From the NCBI GenBank assembly GCA_030077755.1, contig JAQJZZ010000001.1, positions 868,001-932,000 of the forward strand: DNA of 64,000 nt, given 5' to 3'. The notes under the pieces were generated by a model, which did not search any database, was not told the DNA's origin, and was given only the letters and a program-made list of their open reading frames with translations. This DNA comes from Filosporella fistucella. Its lineage: Eukaryota > Ascomycota > Leotiomycetes > Helotiales. Below, piece after piece: positions 46,303-58,188 of the stretch; position 1 is the first letter of the stretch, and each line of letters opens with the position of its first letter. Both the position numbers and the translations under genes were made by a program.

Positions 46303-48867
46303 TGTGAGCTTTTTTGATAGGGAAATCCGCAAAGTTCCGAGTAATTGTGCTCAAATCGTACGAGAAGTCTCGTGTGCCCGAAGTAGTGGACCTGATGAGA
46401 TGAAGAAGCTGCAGGTAGCAGGAGATATACCTGGATCGCGCCCTCCAATTCTATATCGAACTGGTGTGCAGAAAATTGCCGGTCTTGCCTGCATATTGGC
46501 AGCGGGGTAAAATCTGTCTTGCGCGTGGCGAATCACATAATGTTCCTGATCACCTGGTAGATTGTTGCATTTGCCTTTGCCTATCTTCACTACTAACGTG
46601 TATGAGAGTAACACAATGCTGCAAGTTGTATGGTCGGCTGTATTGAAGCGAAGCTAATTGGAGGCTTACGCCCCAACTCCCCAACGAAGCTTGAAACAAA
46701 CCATGTCCACTTTCATGGCTTGCAAAAGAACAGTTTGCGGTTCCAAGCGGCAGGGCCAACCTCATATGGACATTATGGACATGATGATGGCGTTGGCCAC
46801 ATGGAAGACAAGACGGATGAGGTCCAATCTCGCTGCTCTCCGAGCAAAGTTGCAAGGGCAAGACTGGGGTTTACCCCTCACCAATGCAACGACACTCTGG
46901 CTTCGGCCCCACACACTATGGGGAAAAGCTACCTGCATGTGGGGAAGTCTGGGGAATATAGCTTTGATTAAATTTCGTATTCTATTTATCGAGTAAATAA
47001 ACGACGGATTGTTGGCGAACTAGATATAGATAGTCGGTAGTAATTTGTGTCCTCGTTATCATGCAAATAACACTAACAAATCCAAGAACAAATATGAAAA
47101 CGATCCTATGAATGGGGACGAGCCGAATCACCAATTCAACTTGGGTAGATTTTCGCTGTTCCAGAAATATTTTGTAATGTAATGGGAGTGACAGAATGGG
47201 TACTCAGTGAAGAGAACAGTGTGGCTGTTGGTTGCAGGTCACCCTCGGTACCTAGTCCACAGGATGAGCTCGACTGCCAGGACAAGAATTGAGCGGTCTC
47301 CTGGGCCAGCTACACATTCCAAAGTTGACCGAAGTGGTCTCCAATCCTGAATCGGGATCAAAGAGATGAACCCGAAGCAATGGCCAGTGGTTGCTAATAT
47401 GCTTCCGCAAAAGCTAGCTGAAGTAGATCAGACGTGGCACTTGCTTCCTGTCCCTATCTATGAGCAGAAACGGGCTGTCCCGTGTATTATCACAGACATC
47501 TGCCACTGTTCCCAGAGTCTCCCTCGCCCTAGGTATGTCCAAGATTCATGACTTGCGCCCAGACACGCCTTTCGTGGTCGAGTCATCGTTGCTAGCGATG
47601 CAGAAGTCGATTGCGAGGTGATTTTGTTTGTTGTCAGGTTGAGGAGCATCTTACGCTTCCTGAGTCCTCCGATGATAGTCAGCTACAAGTTTGTACCAAT
47701 TGTTTCCACAAACGATACTTCACCGCCAAGTTGAATAATCCTTCTTACGACGTTGTAAAAGCCTCAAATATGCGTCTCTTTGATAGGTAACTGGAACAGC
47801 AGAACTTGAGAAGTGTAATGTAGGAGCATTTCCCACGGCACTATCGTTCCGAGAGCCTTTGAACAACTTGCGCTCCAATTCCCAAAAGTTCCCAGAATAT
47901 TGAGGCTGGTAGATGGCCAAAATCCGCGCCACGAAAGGTAAAGGTTGGTTCTCGAAGTCTCCTCGCGACCTACCTGTGTGCTCATGAAACTAAGCTTCGG
48001 CATTTTTGGGCCGAGCAAGCCCTTATAGCTATGAGGCCGTGGTCACAGAGACATACGTCTGGACTTTTGATCTCGGCAGGATCTTACATCGCAAGCGCAT
48101 CAAATGAAAAGGAACCCGACTTTGCGAAATTTCGATATCGTTCTTGGTAGTGAAACCTCCGTGTATCGCATTGGTCTGGATTGTGGTCTCTTACTGATTA
48201 TTTTTGGGGAAGATGAACAAGCTTGGGCGCGGTTTGATGGTGGGGTGGGACAGGAGACAAGTCCATTTTAAGCCTAGCGCCGTCATTGATATCAACTCTT
48301 CTGCAGGACACTGGACTCTTTATCCTCACTCTCTCCAACGCTGAGAAAACATTGTATTCAGAAAATAGTATCGAGTTCAGAAGACAACTCGTTATGACTA
48401 GATGATCCACATTGCACTTTTGCACTTTACCTATTTACTAAGCTGCCGCAAGGTGGAGAGGCAAAGGTCACCACCACGAAACACGTCAAGGTTGTATCTA
48501 AGAGAATCCCTGCTTTCAACACCTCAATGACATACTCAAATCGTTCCAGTGAGCGGTACTATACAATTCCACTTTTGAGGATAGCATATTACTCTCCATC
48601 TAGATCAAAAATCCCCAATTATGTCCTTCTTTTGTTCTAACCGTGCAAGCTTGTAAGTTACGCTATGGATGGCATTACAATCTACAAATCCAACCTTAAA
48701 ACCAAGAAAAATCAGCTTGTTCAAACTCTAATCAAAACCTGACAAAGGAAATCTGGTCTCTCTGTATTCTTTCCCCCTCCCTCCCTTTCCAATAGTAGCC
48801 TTCTTCATTGTGCTGCAATCCTCAAATCTCTGATCGACCGACCTCTAGAATGCCTGTCCAAGTGGAT
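46303..48867. other. Long intergenic region upstream of the sugar transporter
   Basis: About 2.5 kb lies between the transporter start and the 3' end of the RTA1 gene. No coding frame has family support. A CreA-like motif cluster lies at 46864-46954. A few short frames around 47450-48020 on the minus strand show no domain and no splice logic. Confidence 0.45.
46864..46954. promoter_or_regulatory. CreA-like motif cluster
   Basis: Four matches to SYGGRG fall within 91 bp: CTGGGG (46864-46869), CCCCAC on the other strand (46907-46912), GTGGGG (46939-46944) and CTGGGG (46949-46954). The cluster is ~560 bp upstream of the sugar transporter start (46302, minus strand). Chance occurrence of the short motif is possible, but the density is high. 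Confidence 0.5.
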
Positions 48868-50020
48868 TCAAACCAAGTGGTCCGAAGCACTTCCCTCCGA
48901 TTTGGGAATTGCTCGCATGTGAATAGGGCTGTTCATTTCTGCTCTCGTCACTGCCTGCGACTCTTTGAATATGAAACCAGGATGGTAGATGTTCAGTGCA
49001 AAGACTGCAATGACACACATAGCACCATCCAGGATGATGAAGGATATCTGATCTTGCATGATCACATTCTGCCATCCCCCAGCCATTTCAGCGATACGGT
49101 ATACACAACGAATCATGATAGCTGTGTATGCAATGATCAAAGCGATGATGACGTTCTTGAAACGTCTCGAGCTTCTGATCTCCTCCGTTGAGCGATTGAA
49201 TTCGGCGCTGCCGTTCTTGATACGCTTCCAGACATCGAAACACATGCCTGCGAATATAGCGAGGGTGACGACCTGAAGCACCAATCCAAGAATCATAATG
49301 TTGTTTCCATTCTTCGCTTTTGAGCCACTACCTGAGGCCATTGCTGCACCGAGACTATTGTTGTTCAGTACCAGTCCCGCATCGTTAGAAATGCAACTTA
49401 CACCTGAATGACAATACTCAAGACATCACAGAAAATGAAGATTCGAGTGTACCATTTCGGCTGAATGCGAGAGAATCCTACACCATAAACGATGATCCTG
49501 AAACTATTAGCAGGAGTTGCATGGAGACAGACGTATTCCCTACAGGTGCTTCAAGGTAAGATATATGCCGGCAGAGATGAAAGCTGGGGCAACGGTGAGA
49601 CAGATGAGTTGAATTGCAATGCTGATATGATGTGTTAGCTGTGCCGACCAAATTTACGATATCGACTTCTGACTTACGCTCCCTTGCTGAAAGGATCACT
49701 TCGTAACATCATACGCCCAACATATCCTGCTTTTCGTCAGTTCCGGTTTTGGTGATCATGTCCTTAGCCGCCTTACCGATTGCTTCTAGGAAAGTCCCAA
49801 TTGCCAGTCCCGTCACAAATGTCCAGGCTCGCGCCTTGACTCCTTGAACAAGATGCCAAAGCAAAGAGATCACAAATAGCGCAATGAGAATTACAGTAAC
49901 CACTTTCGAAGGGTAGTAACCGTAGAGAGACTCTTCGATGGAACACGTCTCCTTGGTGCAGTCAGGTTTATCGTTGGCTCTAGCTAGGAGCAAAAGAGTG
50001 AGATTCTCCAATGCGATCAT
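48868..50020 (-). CDS. RTA1-family seven-helix membrane protein
   Basis: RTA1-like proteins are fungal membrane proteins linked to lipid translocation and stress or drug resistance. Five exons (50020-49777, 49726-49678, 49621-49544, 49497-49402, 49354-48868) give 954 nt and 317 residues; phases agree at every junction. Family marks are YGYYPSKVVTVILIALFVIS at the first helix, the segment FLEAIGYVGRMMLRSDPFSK created by splicing, APAFISAGIYLTLKHLI, RIQPKWYTRIFIFCDVLS and the cysteine- and helix-rich C-terminal half (RFKNVIIALIIAYTAIMIRC). The extracellular N-terminus contains DCTKETCSI. The C-terminal tail is hydrophilic. A naive reading ends at a stop after exon 1 because it runs into intron 1 (49727-49776). 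Confidence 0.9.
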
Positions 50021-51333
50021 GTTGTTCGTTGAATGTCAGTGAAATGGGATCGACGTGGATCTTAGAGTTTGAGGGCGGTAGGAACACACGAGAGGTTGTA
50101 GGTGAGAGAAGCGAATAAATATGTGCGGTTCGATGTATTGTGTATTACACGGTTGGATAAGGAGTAAGAGATAATCGTTTACTTATGATCGAACTTGAGT
50201 TGAGAGAGTAGTGAAGAGCAGGAAGTAGCAGGGCGAGCCTGCTATTAAATCGTTCTTCTGACTTCTATACGCCTCAAAACACGTGTGCAATCTTCTTATT
50301 TCCAGCGTATAGTTATTCATATCTTTCTTGGTCTATATCTTCATGATCTTCCGGATCGTAAAGCGTATTGTGTGCTATCTGGCTGTACAATATTTGCATA
50401 ACTTTAATTGCTTACCGCCAAGACAATCAGGCAGACAGATTTCACAGTTCCAGATCTTGCATCTAAGCATATGGAAGTTCTGTCATTCTATTCTCGTGTT
50501 CGACATCAATTCGATACTAGTCTGATAGGTATCGTCCACCAAAGTTTGAGCCTCAGCGTATTGGCCGGCGTATCAACGAAATGCTGATAGGTCAATTTAT
50601 ACGATCCCTGCAAGTACCGTTTCGATACCTTATCAAGCATGACTCGATATATTTATATGATGACCGACTCCTGCTTCGAAATCATGGTGGCGGAGTATCA
50701 CAGAACTATTGTGTTACTTCAGGTGCCAAGCCACTGCGCCATAAAACTCGTGATGTAGAGTTTTCAAACCTTGGCGAAATTTATATGTCCCATACTCACT
50801 TACAGGAACTTGGTCTCTGAGATGCTATTATTTTTTTGGTTCCCGCAGCCTAACGGCGTGTCTGAACTACCGGTAGTCTATCTAGGGTATCTGAAACTCG
50901 CCGACTCCTCAAAGCAGCCAAGCTTGGGGCTCTGTTCCCGAAATCAGAGGTACCAAATTAAGCCATTGTCCAAATAGCCAAGCAATATTCTGTCCAATAA
51001 TGAAATGTCACTAGACTTTATGGTTACGAAGCTTTATGACGCGTGTTTAATTCTCAACCACGAGCAACATCTCATGACGGGGCCTATGAATAAGCTTAAA
51101 TCGACCAGTGAAGCAGCAAAGCCCACAAAATTTCGAACTTCGTCGGATTCTTCAAAGAAATTCTTTTCTCTTATATAGCAGCCAATATTCGGCCTCCCCA
51201 GTTTCAAGTTTGCTGTCGTACGTGATACATCAGCGCAACCGAAAACGGATACTTCCGCCGCTGATATCTGCCAAATATCGTTGGAAATGGGACTCGTCCA
51301 CTTGGAACACCTCAGCGTATAGGTTATCCAATC
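50021..51333. other. Intergenic spacer
   Basis: This is 1.3 kb between divergent genes (RTA1 minus, Zn2Cys6 plus). No gene is supported. It contains the promoters of both neighbours. Confidence 0.5.
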
Positions 51334-52726
51334 ATGTACCGTCGGAAAACACATCGGAAGAGTAGACAGGGTTGCCGGAGGTGTAAAGAAAGACGGAAGA
51401 AGGTGAGGACGTTGCCAAACCCTCTCCTCAATATTGGATATAATACGCCCGTGCCATACTGTACTGATACCGCCCAACCAGTGTGATGAGGTACATCCAA
51501 TCTGTGGTAGCTGCTCTAGACTAGAGCTTTCATGTGATTTCTCGTCATCGGAGCTTGAAACTGTTACGTCGCAATCGCCAGCAGCAAATGTCCCAAAGAA
51601 ACTTGCTCATCGAGCTGCACCTCCTCCTTCACCACAGCAACTCACTTCAAGTCCTCCTTTCATCGCATCACCACCGTCGTCTGGACCATTTGTCCAGGCT
51701 CAGAATGAAACGCCATGGACTCTACAGCCTGGAGAGCTTCCAGCAATGACCATCAACACGCCGTCCGAACGACTCCTGGAGCTCAAATTGATGCACCATT
51801 TTACGACAGTAGGCTCAGAGAACCTTTTTGGAATCATCGGATCATGTGGATTTCGCAGACTAGAGAACGGAGATAAATGTTCTCGATGGATCATCGATCT
51901 TGCCATGCAAAGTTCCGGTTTGATGGACGCGCTCCTTGGTTTCGCAGCTTTTAATCTAAGAAAAATGGAGCCGAACAATAAGCAGTTGACTTATGCTTCG
52001 CACAAGTATATGACAAGTGCCATTGAAGCTCATGCGAAGGAACTTCAGGCGGGCATCACACCGCAGAATGCAGAACTGATCTTTGCCGGAAGCTTGACGA
52101 TAGCTTTTATCTCTGTCGAAAGTCATCAATATATGTCAATGGAGACGAACGCGTCGCTGCCCTTCCACTGGTTCAAGCCCTGGAGAGGGGTTCGCCAGGG
52201 TAAGCACCCACTACTTGTCTCAAGGCATGTTACTTTCATCGCATGCTAATCAATCCCAGTAACGTCCGTCTCTTGGGACCACATCCACACGCCAGATATC
52301 AAAAGCCTATTGGAGTTAGAAAAAGGCTTGTTTCTGACCACAGCCTGTCTCTCCGAAGAAGCACAACATAGATTCGATTTCCTGCTCGAAGACCTTGATC
52401 GAGACAATACAGACGAGCGAGCACTATTTGCATATGATCGCAGCATCAAGTACCTTTGTGTCAGCTACGACAGTCCTGATTTCGACTATGTCTTCAAATT
52501 CGCTGCAAAGGTCGGGCCTGAGTTTACAGACTTATTGATGCAGAATGATCCGAGAACGTTATCAATTCTGGGATATTTTTTCATGGTTATGAAAATTACT
52601 GATAGAGTGGACTGGCTACCCCGACCAACGAAGAAAGATTTCGACGTCGTGATGAGCTTATTACCAGAAGATTGGAGACCGAGGATGGCTTGGGCTGTAC
52701 GGGAGTTTGAAGGTTACTCGGGTTGA
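51334..52726 (+). CDS. Zn2Cys6 transcription factor
   Basis: This is a fungal-specific regulator. Three exons (51334-51402, 51482-52199, 52260-52726) give 1254 nt and 417 residues. The first intron divides the zinc cluster after KERRKK; once joined, the six cysteines follow C-x2-C-x6-C-x6-C-x2-C-x6-C, starting at GCRRCKERRKKC. A Ser/Pro-rich linker (~50-110) follows, then a long helical region of the fungal transcription-factor middle type (LMHHFTTVGSENLFG, MDALLGFAAFNLRK, AELIFAGSLTIAFI), as in sterol-uptake/UPC2-like and related regulators. It probably acts in the nucleus; targets are unknown. It lies next to a small secreted protein gene on the opposite strand. Confidence 0.9.
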
Positions 52727-52988
52727 AAAGTGTTTGCAGTGGAGTAAAATTCTCCATTATTATATTTGAGAACTTTTGGTAAGTTTTGTACAAATTTCCC
52801 TGTATCCCTCCGACCGGCCTTCAATCAATCTTACACAAAGACAGCCTCAACTCCCCCCCTCCTTGCGGACCCGTATATGTATGCATCAGCCTTCCCAGTC
52901 CGTCCGAATGCTACCCCTCCAGCCCGCGAATCGACCCAATTCTATCCACCAAGAAAATAGTATCCCAACATTCACCCCCTAAGTTCTT

Positions 52989-53237
52989 CTACCGACTGAT
53001 TGGAGCAATCTTGATGCTAACATGTGCGACTTTCGGTATCTTTGGCCCAACCTCTTCTTCTCTTGGAACTTTTGCACCGCCGTTTGACAGAAAACCCCCG
53101 AGATCGGTAGGTACAGCTGTGGTTGTGGTTGTGGGTGCAGTTGTGACAGATGATTCGTCAGGGATTGGAGCTGGAAGTGCTGATGAGAGAGTGAAAAGGA
53201 TGGACACAGCAAGCGAGATGAATTTGAGGCACAGCAT
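52989..53237 (-). CDS. Small secreted protein, hypothetical
   Basis: An 82-residue frame starts at ATG 53237 with a clear signal peptide (MLCLKFISLAVSILFTLSSA). The mature part is short, Thr-rich (TTAPTTTTTAVPT) and then charged (KVPREEEVGPKIPK). It has no cysteine, so it is not a typical disulfide-rich effector. No homologue is recognised. An in-frame upstream start would add ~27 residues without a signal and was not chosen. It could be a processed secreted peptide precursor; there is no direct evidence. Confidence 0.5.
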   Translation of the reverse strand: MLCLKFISLAVSILFTLSSALPAPIPDESSVTTAPTTTTTAVPTDLGGFLSNGGAKVPREEEVGPKIPKVAHVSIKIAPISR

Positions 53238-55092
53238 CTTGAAATTGATGTAGTGTAACGGTGCAAGGATATGTAAGAGGATATCGAAGAGGATATATGA
53301 ATGCCTGAGTGATTGCAAGGCAAACTTTTGTACAGTGAAGGAGAGTGAGTGAGAATGGTCTACAGGGAAATCAAGAACATGGAAGGACTGGGAGCAGGGC
53401 AGATTTTATGAGTTGAGGGTAATAGCACAAATCAGAGTTAATAGGTACCAATAAGCCACATTTGCCTCTCAAGATACTTTGGTTCGGATCGTGTGATTCC
53501 TACCGTCTCGTTTAGTATTTCGGGCATTATGAGGCGCTGGAACAGCCTGAAACAGGCCAAAAAGCGGGTGGTGATACAGGGCCAGTATTTCGGTTCCGAC
53601 GCTCCGGGCTGCCATGCATGCTCGTTTAAGGACTGTGCTGACGGAGGCAATGTAACTCCCTGAAAAAGGTCCATTATAACGTGTGCTTCCGAATATAAGG
53701 TGGAGATGATGGCTTGCAGGAAATATATAACCGCTGTATTAACCAGCCATTAGGATGCTACGGAGGCTTCGTCTGGGCGGCAAAGTTTGGTACTCGGTTC
53801 GTAAAACTATTAGGGGATAAGCTTAAACGGCTTGCATATGGTCAGTTGAGGATTTGGGTCAATATTGGCTTTAGTTGGCGTCTGTCACACTTAGCTGGCG
53901 ACATCAAATGAGCTGAAAAATTTACAAGATTGGACTGTGCCCCGCATTATGGTCTTTATCACACCACCACGTTTTTATTATTTATGTGGATAAGGAGGGC
54001 AGTATCAGGTCTCATTCAATGGTAACTCAACTTATAAAGTGCTGGAAAAATTCCAGTAACCCAGATGTTAACATACCCCGCATCTCCGTACTTTGATATG
54101 CCTGGTAAGCTTCTCGGCCCTGGCTATTAGGGCATGAAAAATACCGGAAATGCAATATTTGCCCTAATATAACTCTTCCCGCGATTGATGTTCTGTGCCG
54201 TACTCATTACATTTGCCACGTCACGCCAAATTGTGATTGATGCTGAAGATTTGTGCAGAAGCTGTGGCCTAGACGGAATGCCATGCGGTTCACTATCACA
54301 AAGCTTCCCGTGTGAGAGAGGTCCACAATAGGCGAGTGGTCCAATCATGCTTTGCGTGGCTTCTTAGAAGCTGTCGTATTTATTGAAAGTTCTGGGCCGT
54401 TTGTGCGAAAAAATTGACTTGGCTTTTGTGAGATAGGTGGGGTCGGGAAACAGAGAGGAAAGGCTGACTTATGCAGGCACAGGTACTTGTGCAAATAAGT
54501 ACATGTCTACCTTTCATGTTTCTTGCAGTCTGAATAATAATTGGATAAAACGTTGTGCTCGCCTCTTTTCCCCTTGAAGTTTGAACAATTGCCTGAATCG
54601 TGCGGTAAACTTTTGCAACTCTTCAAGAGTACCTAGGGTCGCATCGACCACCTGCGATGAGAATAATTATGCACCTCATTTTTCAGCAACTATCGCTTCA
54701 CCTCAAAACTACTAATTAGACATGCAACTCAACTGAGTTTACTCTGCTGTCCAAAGATATTAAATTGGATACTGAGAAAGTTTGGTTTGATTCGAGAGAT
54801 CTGGGTATGACATGAGCATAATAAATGCCCAGTGCTGACAATATTAGCGCACCAAATGCTGGAACCTTCACGTACAAAACGGTACCAGACCGTGGTAAGG
54901 TCGGTCTTTAGCTTCAGGTACTTGCAAGCCAAGAAGTCGCTGCTGATGATCTACGAAGTTAAGATGGCAAGTTTACCAATAAATGGAACACTATACACGG
55001 AAATTATGGGATTTGACAGAAGTGCATATTCTCTAGGACTTTAGTCTCCAGCATTCACATTCTAGAGAATATATTACATCATATCAATCCCC
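53238..55092. other. Long intergenic region
   Basis: About 1.85 kb carries no frame with domain support, no repeat and no RNA gene that I can identify. Confidence 0.45.
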
Positions 55093-56766
55093 GTGGCAAA
55101 TAAAATGCTGAAATCCTGCTTCAAGGCAAGCCATAATTTTCCTGAGCATCTTTCTTTGGCTGTCACGAGGCTGTCCCACCTTCTTGATGGAGCTCTCGCT
55201 TCCCCTATTCTAACGAGGGTACGGTTGAAGGTAATTGTACCTGTGATGATAAAGGTCTTCAATGGCTTGAACAAAGATAACCGCCAAGCTCCTTCATTTC
55301 CTACAGAGGGCCTCCAGGCCAAATTTACAACGCTGGCAGATACTGGGAAAACCAGTTCAGCAAAAATGCCAGTGTGGTAGTTTTCCCCGCCTCAACACAA
55401 GATGTGAGCTACACCGTATAAGCGACCAAGAAAACGCCTCTTGGGAAGGGATATGCCTTTGTGTCGGGTGCGCATTCAATGACAAATGCTTCGAGCTCCT
55501 ACAGTATGGTCATCGACTTGACATATGTAAATAAAACGACCATCATTCCCGAATTCACTTCTGCCAATGGAAGCAAGATTGCAGTCATCGCGTACCAAGG
55601 CGGAAGTAACTGGGAACAAGTCCTGGCACATACCGCAGGATCTAGGTATACAGCTGTCTCCGCACGAGATTCAAAAGTTGGAGTCGGTGGATTTTCAGCT
55701 GGAGGAAGTATTGGGTTTCTAGCAGGAGCCTATAGGTATGCTACAGACAGGCTTCTGCTCCTTGAGGTTGTCCCCCCGAATGGCAAGGTTGTCAACGCCA
55801 CCAAGGACAACAAATACTCGGATCTTTTTTTGGGCTTTCCAAGGAGGCGGGGTGCAATTTGGAATTGTGACAACCTTTTACCAAGAGGCTGCTCCAGAGC
55901 CTACCGAGCCATCAATTGGTGTCTATGTTAGTGGGAAATGTTTGCTGAGCAGAAAACTGCTCACACTTACTTCTAGTATATCGACAATAAAGATCTCGCA
56001 CAGGCTCAGTATAATGTAGTGAAATTCTTCGACTCCAACGCAGATCCTTTCTCCTTGATTTATTACGCCGTAGGATACGTCCCTACGAATCTCACAACCC
56101 AAGACCCTTCCACATTCTCCACGCGAACTCTCATCGTCGCACTTCGCTTCCATGATCCACTACTCAATCGCAGCCAAGCTACAATACAAAATTCTCCAAA
56201 TTGTTCGCTGGACTTACTCCAACCTACAGCCAGGTATACAACGTCACATACGTCAATGCAACCCAACTCGTTGATCCGTTCTTCCCATACGACTTCCGAC
56301 GAAGTTTCTACAGTCCCCGGAATACCAAGATCAGCACACCATACCTCAAAAATATCACCATCACCATGTCAGAATATATCCAAGCTCTTGTCGACCGAGG
56401 AGAAAATCCAACGACTTGTGTATTCGTAATGCAATGCGTGTTCCCTGGTCTGAACGACCATCTTCCCCTTTCAAATTCTGGGACAGCATGGCCCACGCAG
56501 TAGGCGGGCATCAAACGCTTTTCTCTCCAGCATGGTCACTTGCTGAAAATGATGGTCTTGCTGAAGATGCCACAAATAAGTTGAATCAGATTACGTATGT
56601 TAGGCAGAAAGAGCTAAATGAGACTGCTGCGGATTATCCGAATTATATTTCGCCTGGCGATCCAGGGAAGAGGCTTTGGAGTGATAATTTGAAGAGATTG
56701 TTTAGGGTGAAGCAGATGTATGATCCTGAGTGTGATATTTATCAGAGTAGGGACGAATATTTTTGA
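55093..56766 (+). pseudogene. Decayed BBE/FAD-linked oxidase (glucooligosaccharide-oxidase-like)
   Basis: Pieces of a secreted FAD-binding PCMH/BBE oxidase appear in order along the plus strand: a CTCDDKGLQWL-type N-terminal segment, the FAD-binding stretch with GYAFVSGAHSMTNASSSYS and VGVGGFSAGGSIGFLAGAYR, a middle part with VALRFHDP, and the C-terminal part ending DPECDIYQSRDEYF. Breaks: in-frame TAA at 55278-55280 and 55419-55421 (same frame, 141 nt apart), a frame change at the T7 run 55825-55831, a further frame change around 56190-56200, and another around 56480. With at least two stops and three frame changes it cannot make a full oxidase. The family oxidises carbohydrates or alkaloid-like compounds via covalently bound FAD. 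Confidence 0.82.
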
Positions 56767-56949
56767 GTGAAGGAGTGACCGCACAACACCGGTTCACTAC
56801 ACGCTGCTCACGACATATTTTGAGATTTTTGATTAGCAATCTGATTTTGCCTAGAGATATAGATCAATGAAAATGGTTATTGTGTCTGAAAGTGGTTTGA
56901 TGTTAATCAATTTTTTTAATGTCATGCTTCCACTATTTTATGAGTTTAC
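56767..56949. other. Short spacer after oxidase pseudogene
   Basis: AT-rich spacer with nothing recognisable. Confidence 0.4.
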
Positions 56950-57276
56950 CTACCCCCCTCCCTGCCAACACTTAACAACTTCTCTGTCAAACCAGGATAC
57001 TGGCGTTTCAAAATGTATCTGAACCATGTAAAACTTGTCAAAGACTGCTTGCATATATTTATTATCTTCAATTTCCAAGTCAATCATTTTTCGTAGCCAT
57101 TCTTCTGCAACCTCTCTCGAGAACGTGACATGCATCTTCATCCTATCTAAGAGATCAATGCCACAGCTCGTAACACAATCCAAGTCTACTTGTAACAAAC
57201 TCAAGAACGATATTCCAATTCCATAATAAAGGGTCAAGAAAATGGCCTCTGCGTCATGTTGAGCTGAAAATATCAT
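56950..57276 (-). CDS. Hypothetical protein, weakly supported
   Basis: A 108-residue frame from ATG 57276 is hydrophobic at the start (AEAIFLTLYYGIGISFLSLL) and ends in an acidic, Trp-containing part. I recognise no family. The codon pattern is coding-like but there is no independent support, and an upstream exon is possible. It could also be a fragment of a larger decayed gene. Confidence 0.3.
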   Translation of the reverse strand: MIFSAQHDAEAIFLTLYYGIGISFLSLLQVDLDCVTSCGIDLLDRMKMHVTFSREVAEEWLRKMIDLEIEDNKYMQAVFDKFYMVQIHFETPVSWFDREVVKCWQGGG

Positions 57277-57364
57277 CCCATTGGGTTGACGCACAATACC
57301 CTAAATTCCCAACCTTTTCCTGGGTATATATATGATTAAGTGACTCCACGCGAGACAACATCCT

Positions 57365-57751
57365 CTTTGCCTCAAGCTTAATCACATCTCTCGAGGTCTG
57401 AACACCTTGAGTATTCAAACTAATGGTCTATAGAAAAAAACAGAAAATCCCCAAAAAGAATTCAAAGTTCAAAAAACACCAAGAAAAGTCCATAGCTGTA
57501 TCGGAGTTAGGACAGCAATTTCCAGGGCTTACTTGTATGTGCTCAATCTGGGGGAAGCAGTGGCTTCCCCTTTCATCTCATTTCTCCAGTTCCGCGACAA
57601 AAAAGTTCGAAGCAGGAAAGGAATCATGAGGTGGTTTCGTATAAATGTTTACATTGGAAACCAGGTTAGCGAGAGCACCGGAGCTACTACCTGTCAAGTA
57701 AGTTACAAATTCCTCTTTTAACTTGAGAAATGTGATAAAGCTTAAGCAAAG
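57365..57751 (+). repeat. Structured element copy 0 (terminal complementary arms, internal hairpin)
   Basis: The left arm (57365-57392) and right arm (57725-57751) are complementary over 24 of 27 positions with one bulge; both contain the copy-specific core ATCACAT. An internal perfect 8-bp hairpin GGGGAAGC/GCTTCCCC lies at 57551-57570. The shared box begins GTTAGC at 57665. A GTAAGT follows near 57697 and an A/T-rich ATTTTTTGG lies just after the right arm. Strand is assigned from the relation to copies 1-3 only. Confidence 0.6.
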
Positions 57752-57906
57752 CAACTATTTTTTGGCCTTATCTTCAATTTCAAAGTCCAATGAATAGCCT
57801 CTACTCGGATTGTCGTTTTCCACGGATTCCCCGGCGTTACTACTCCTTCCCTTTGTGGTAGGGATATCGAACAAGATAAGTCGTCAAATTTCAACTCATC
57901 ACTGTG

Positions 57907-58188
57907 GCTCAAGCTTGCTCAAATCTCTATCAGTCAAATCATCCAGAAAATTTGTAGTAATAGCACACAGATACAACAACCATACTCCTCATCTTATTAC
58001 CCCTCTGCATGCTCTGGAGGTCGCCTTTGCCCCCGGCACGGGAAAAGTAAATCCTCCCGTGTAAGTTCGACACGGTCAGGGCATTAGTTCTCTTCTGTTA
58101 GCTAACGCGCAGATTCCCCTCTCTTCCGATTTAGTAAGTACTTATCTTATTCTCCCTATCAATTTGAGAAATTTGGGGAAGCTTGAGC
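57907..58188 (+). repeat. Structured element copy 1
   Basis: Arms at 57907-57928 and 58167-58188 are complementary at 19 of 22 positions, both with the core GCTCAAGCTT or its complement. The internal 7-bp hairpin CACGGGA/TCCCGTG lies at 58037-58061, and the shared box GTTAGCTAACGCGC at 58097-58110. GTAAGTAC follows, and AATTTTTCACC comes after the right arm. Confidence 0.65.

Noticed and set aside
47458..48018. Several overlapping minus-strand frames of 63-84 residues
   Set aside because: No shared frame, splice sites or known motif; likely chance.
58136..58143. GTAAGTAC in the repeated elements as complement of U1 snRNA 5' end
   Set aside because: The reverse complement does not continue as a U1 5' end (ACTTACCTG), so an snRNA U1 identity is not supported.
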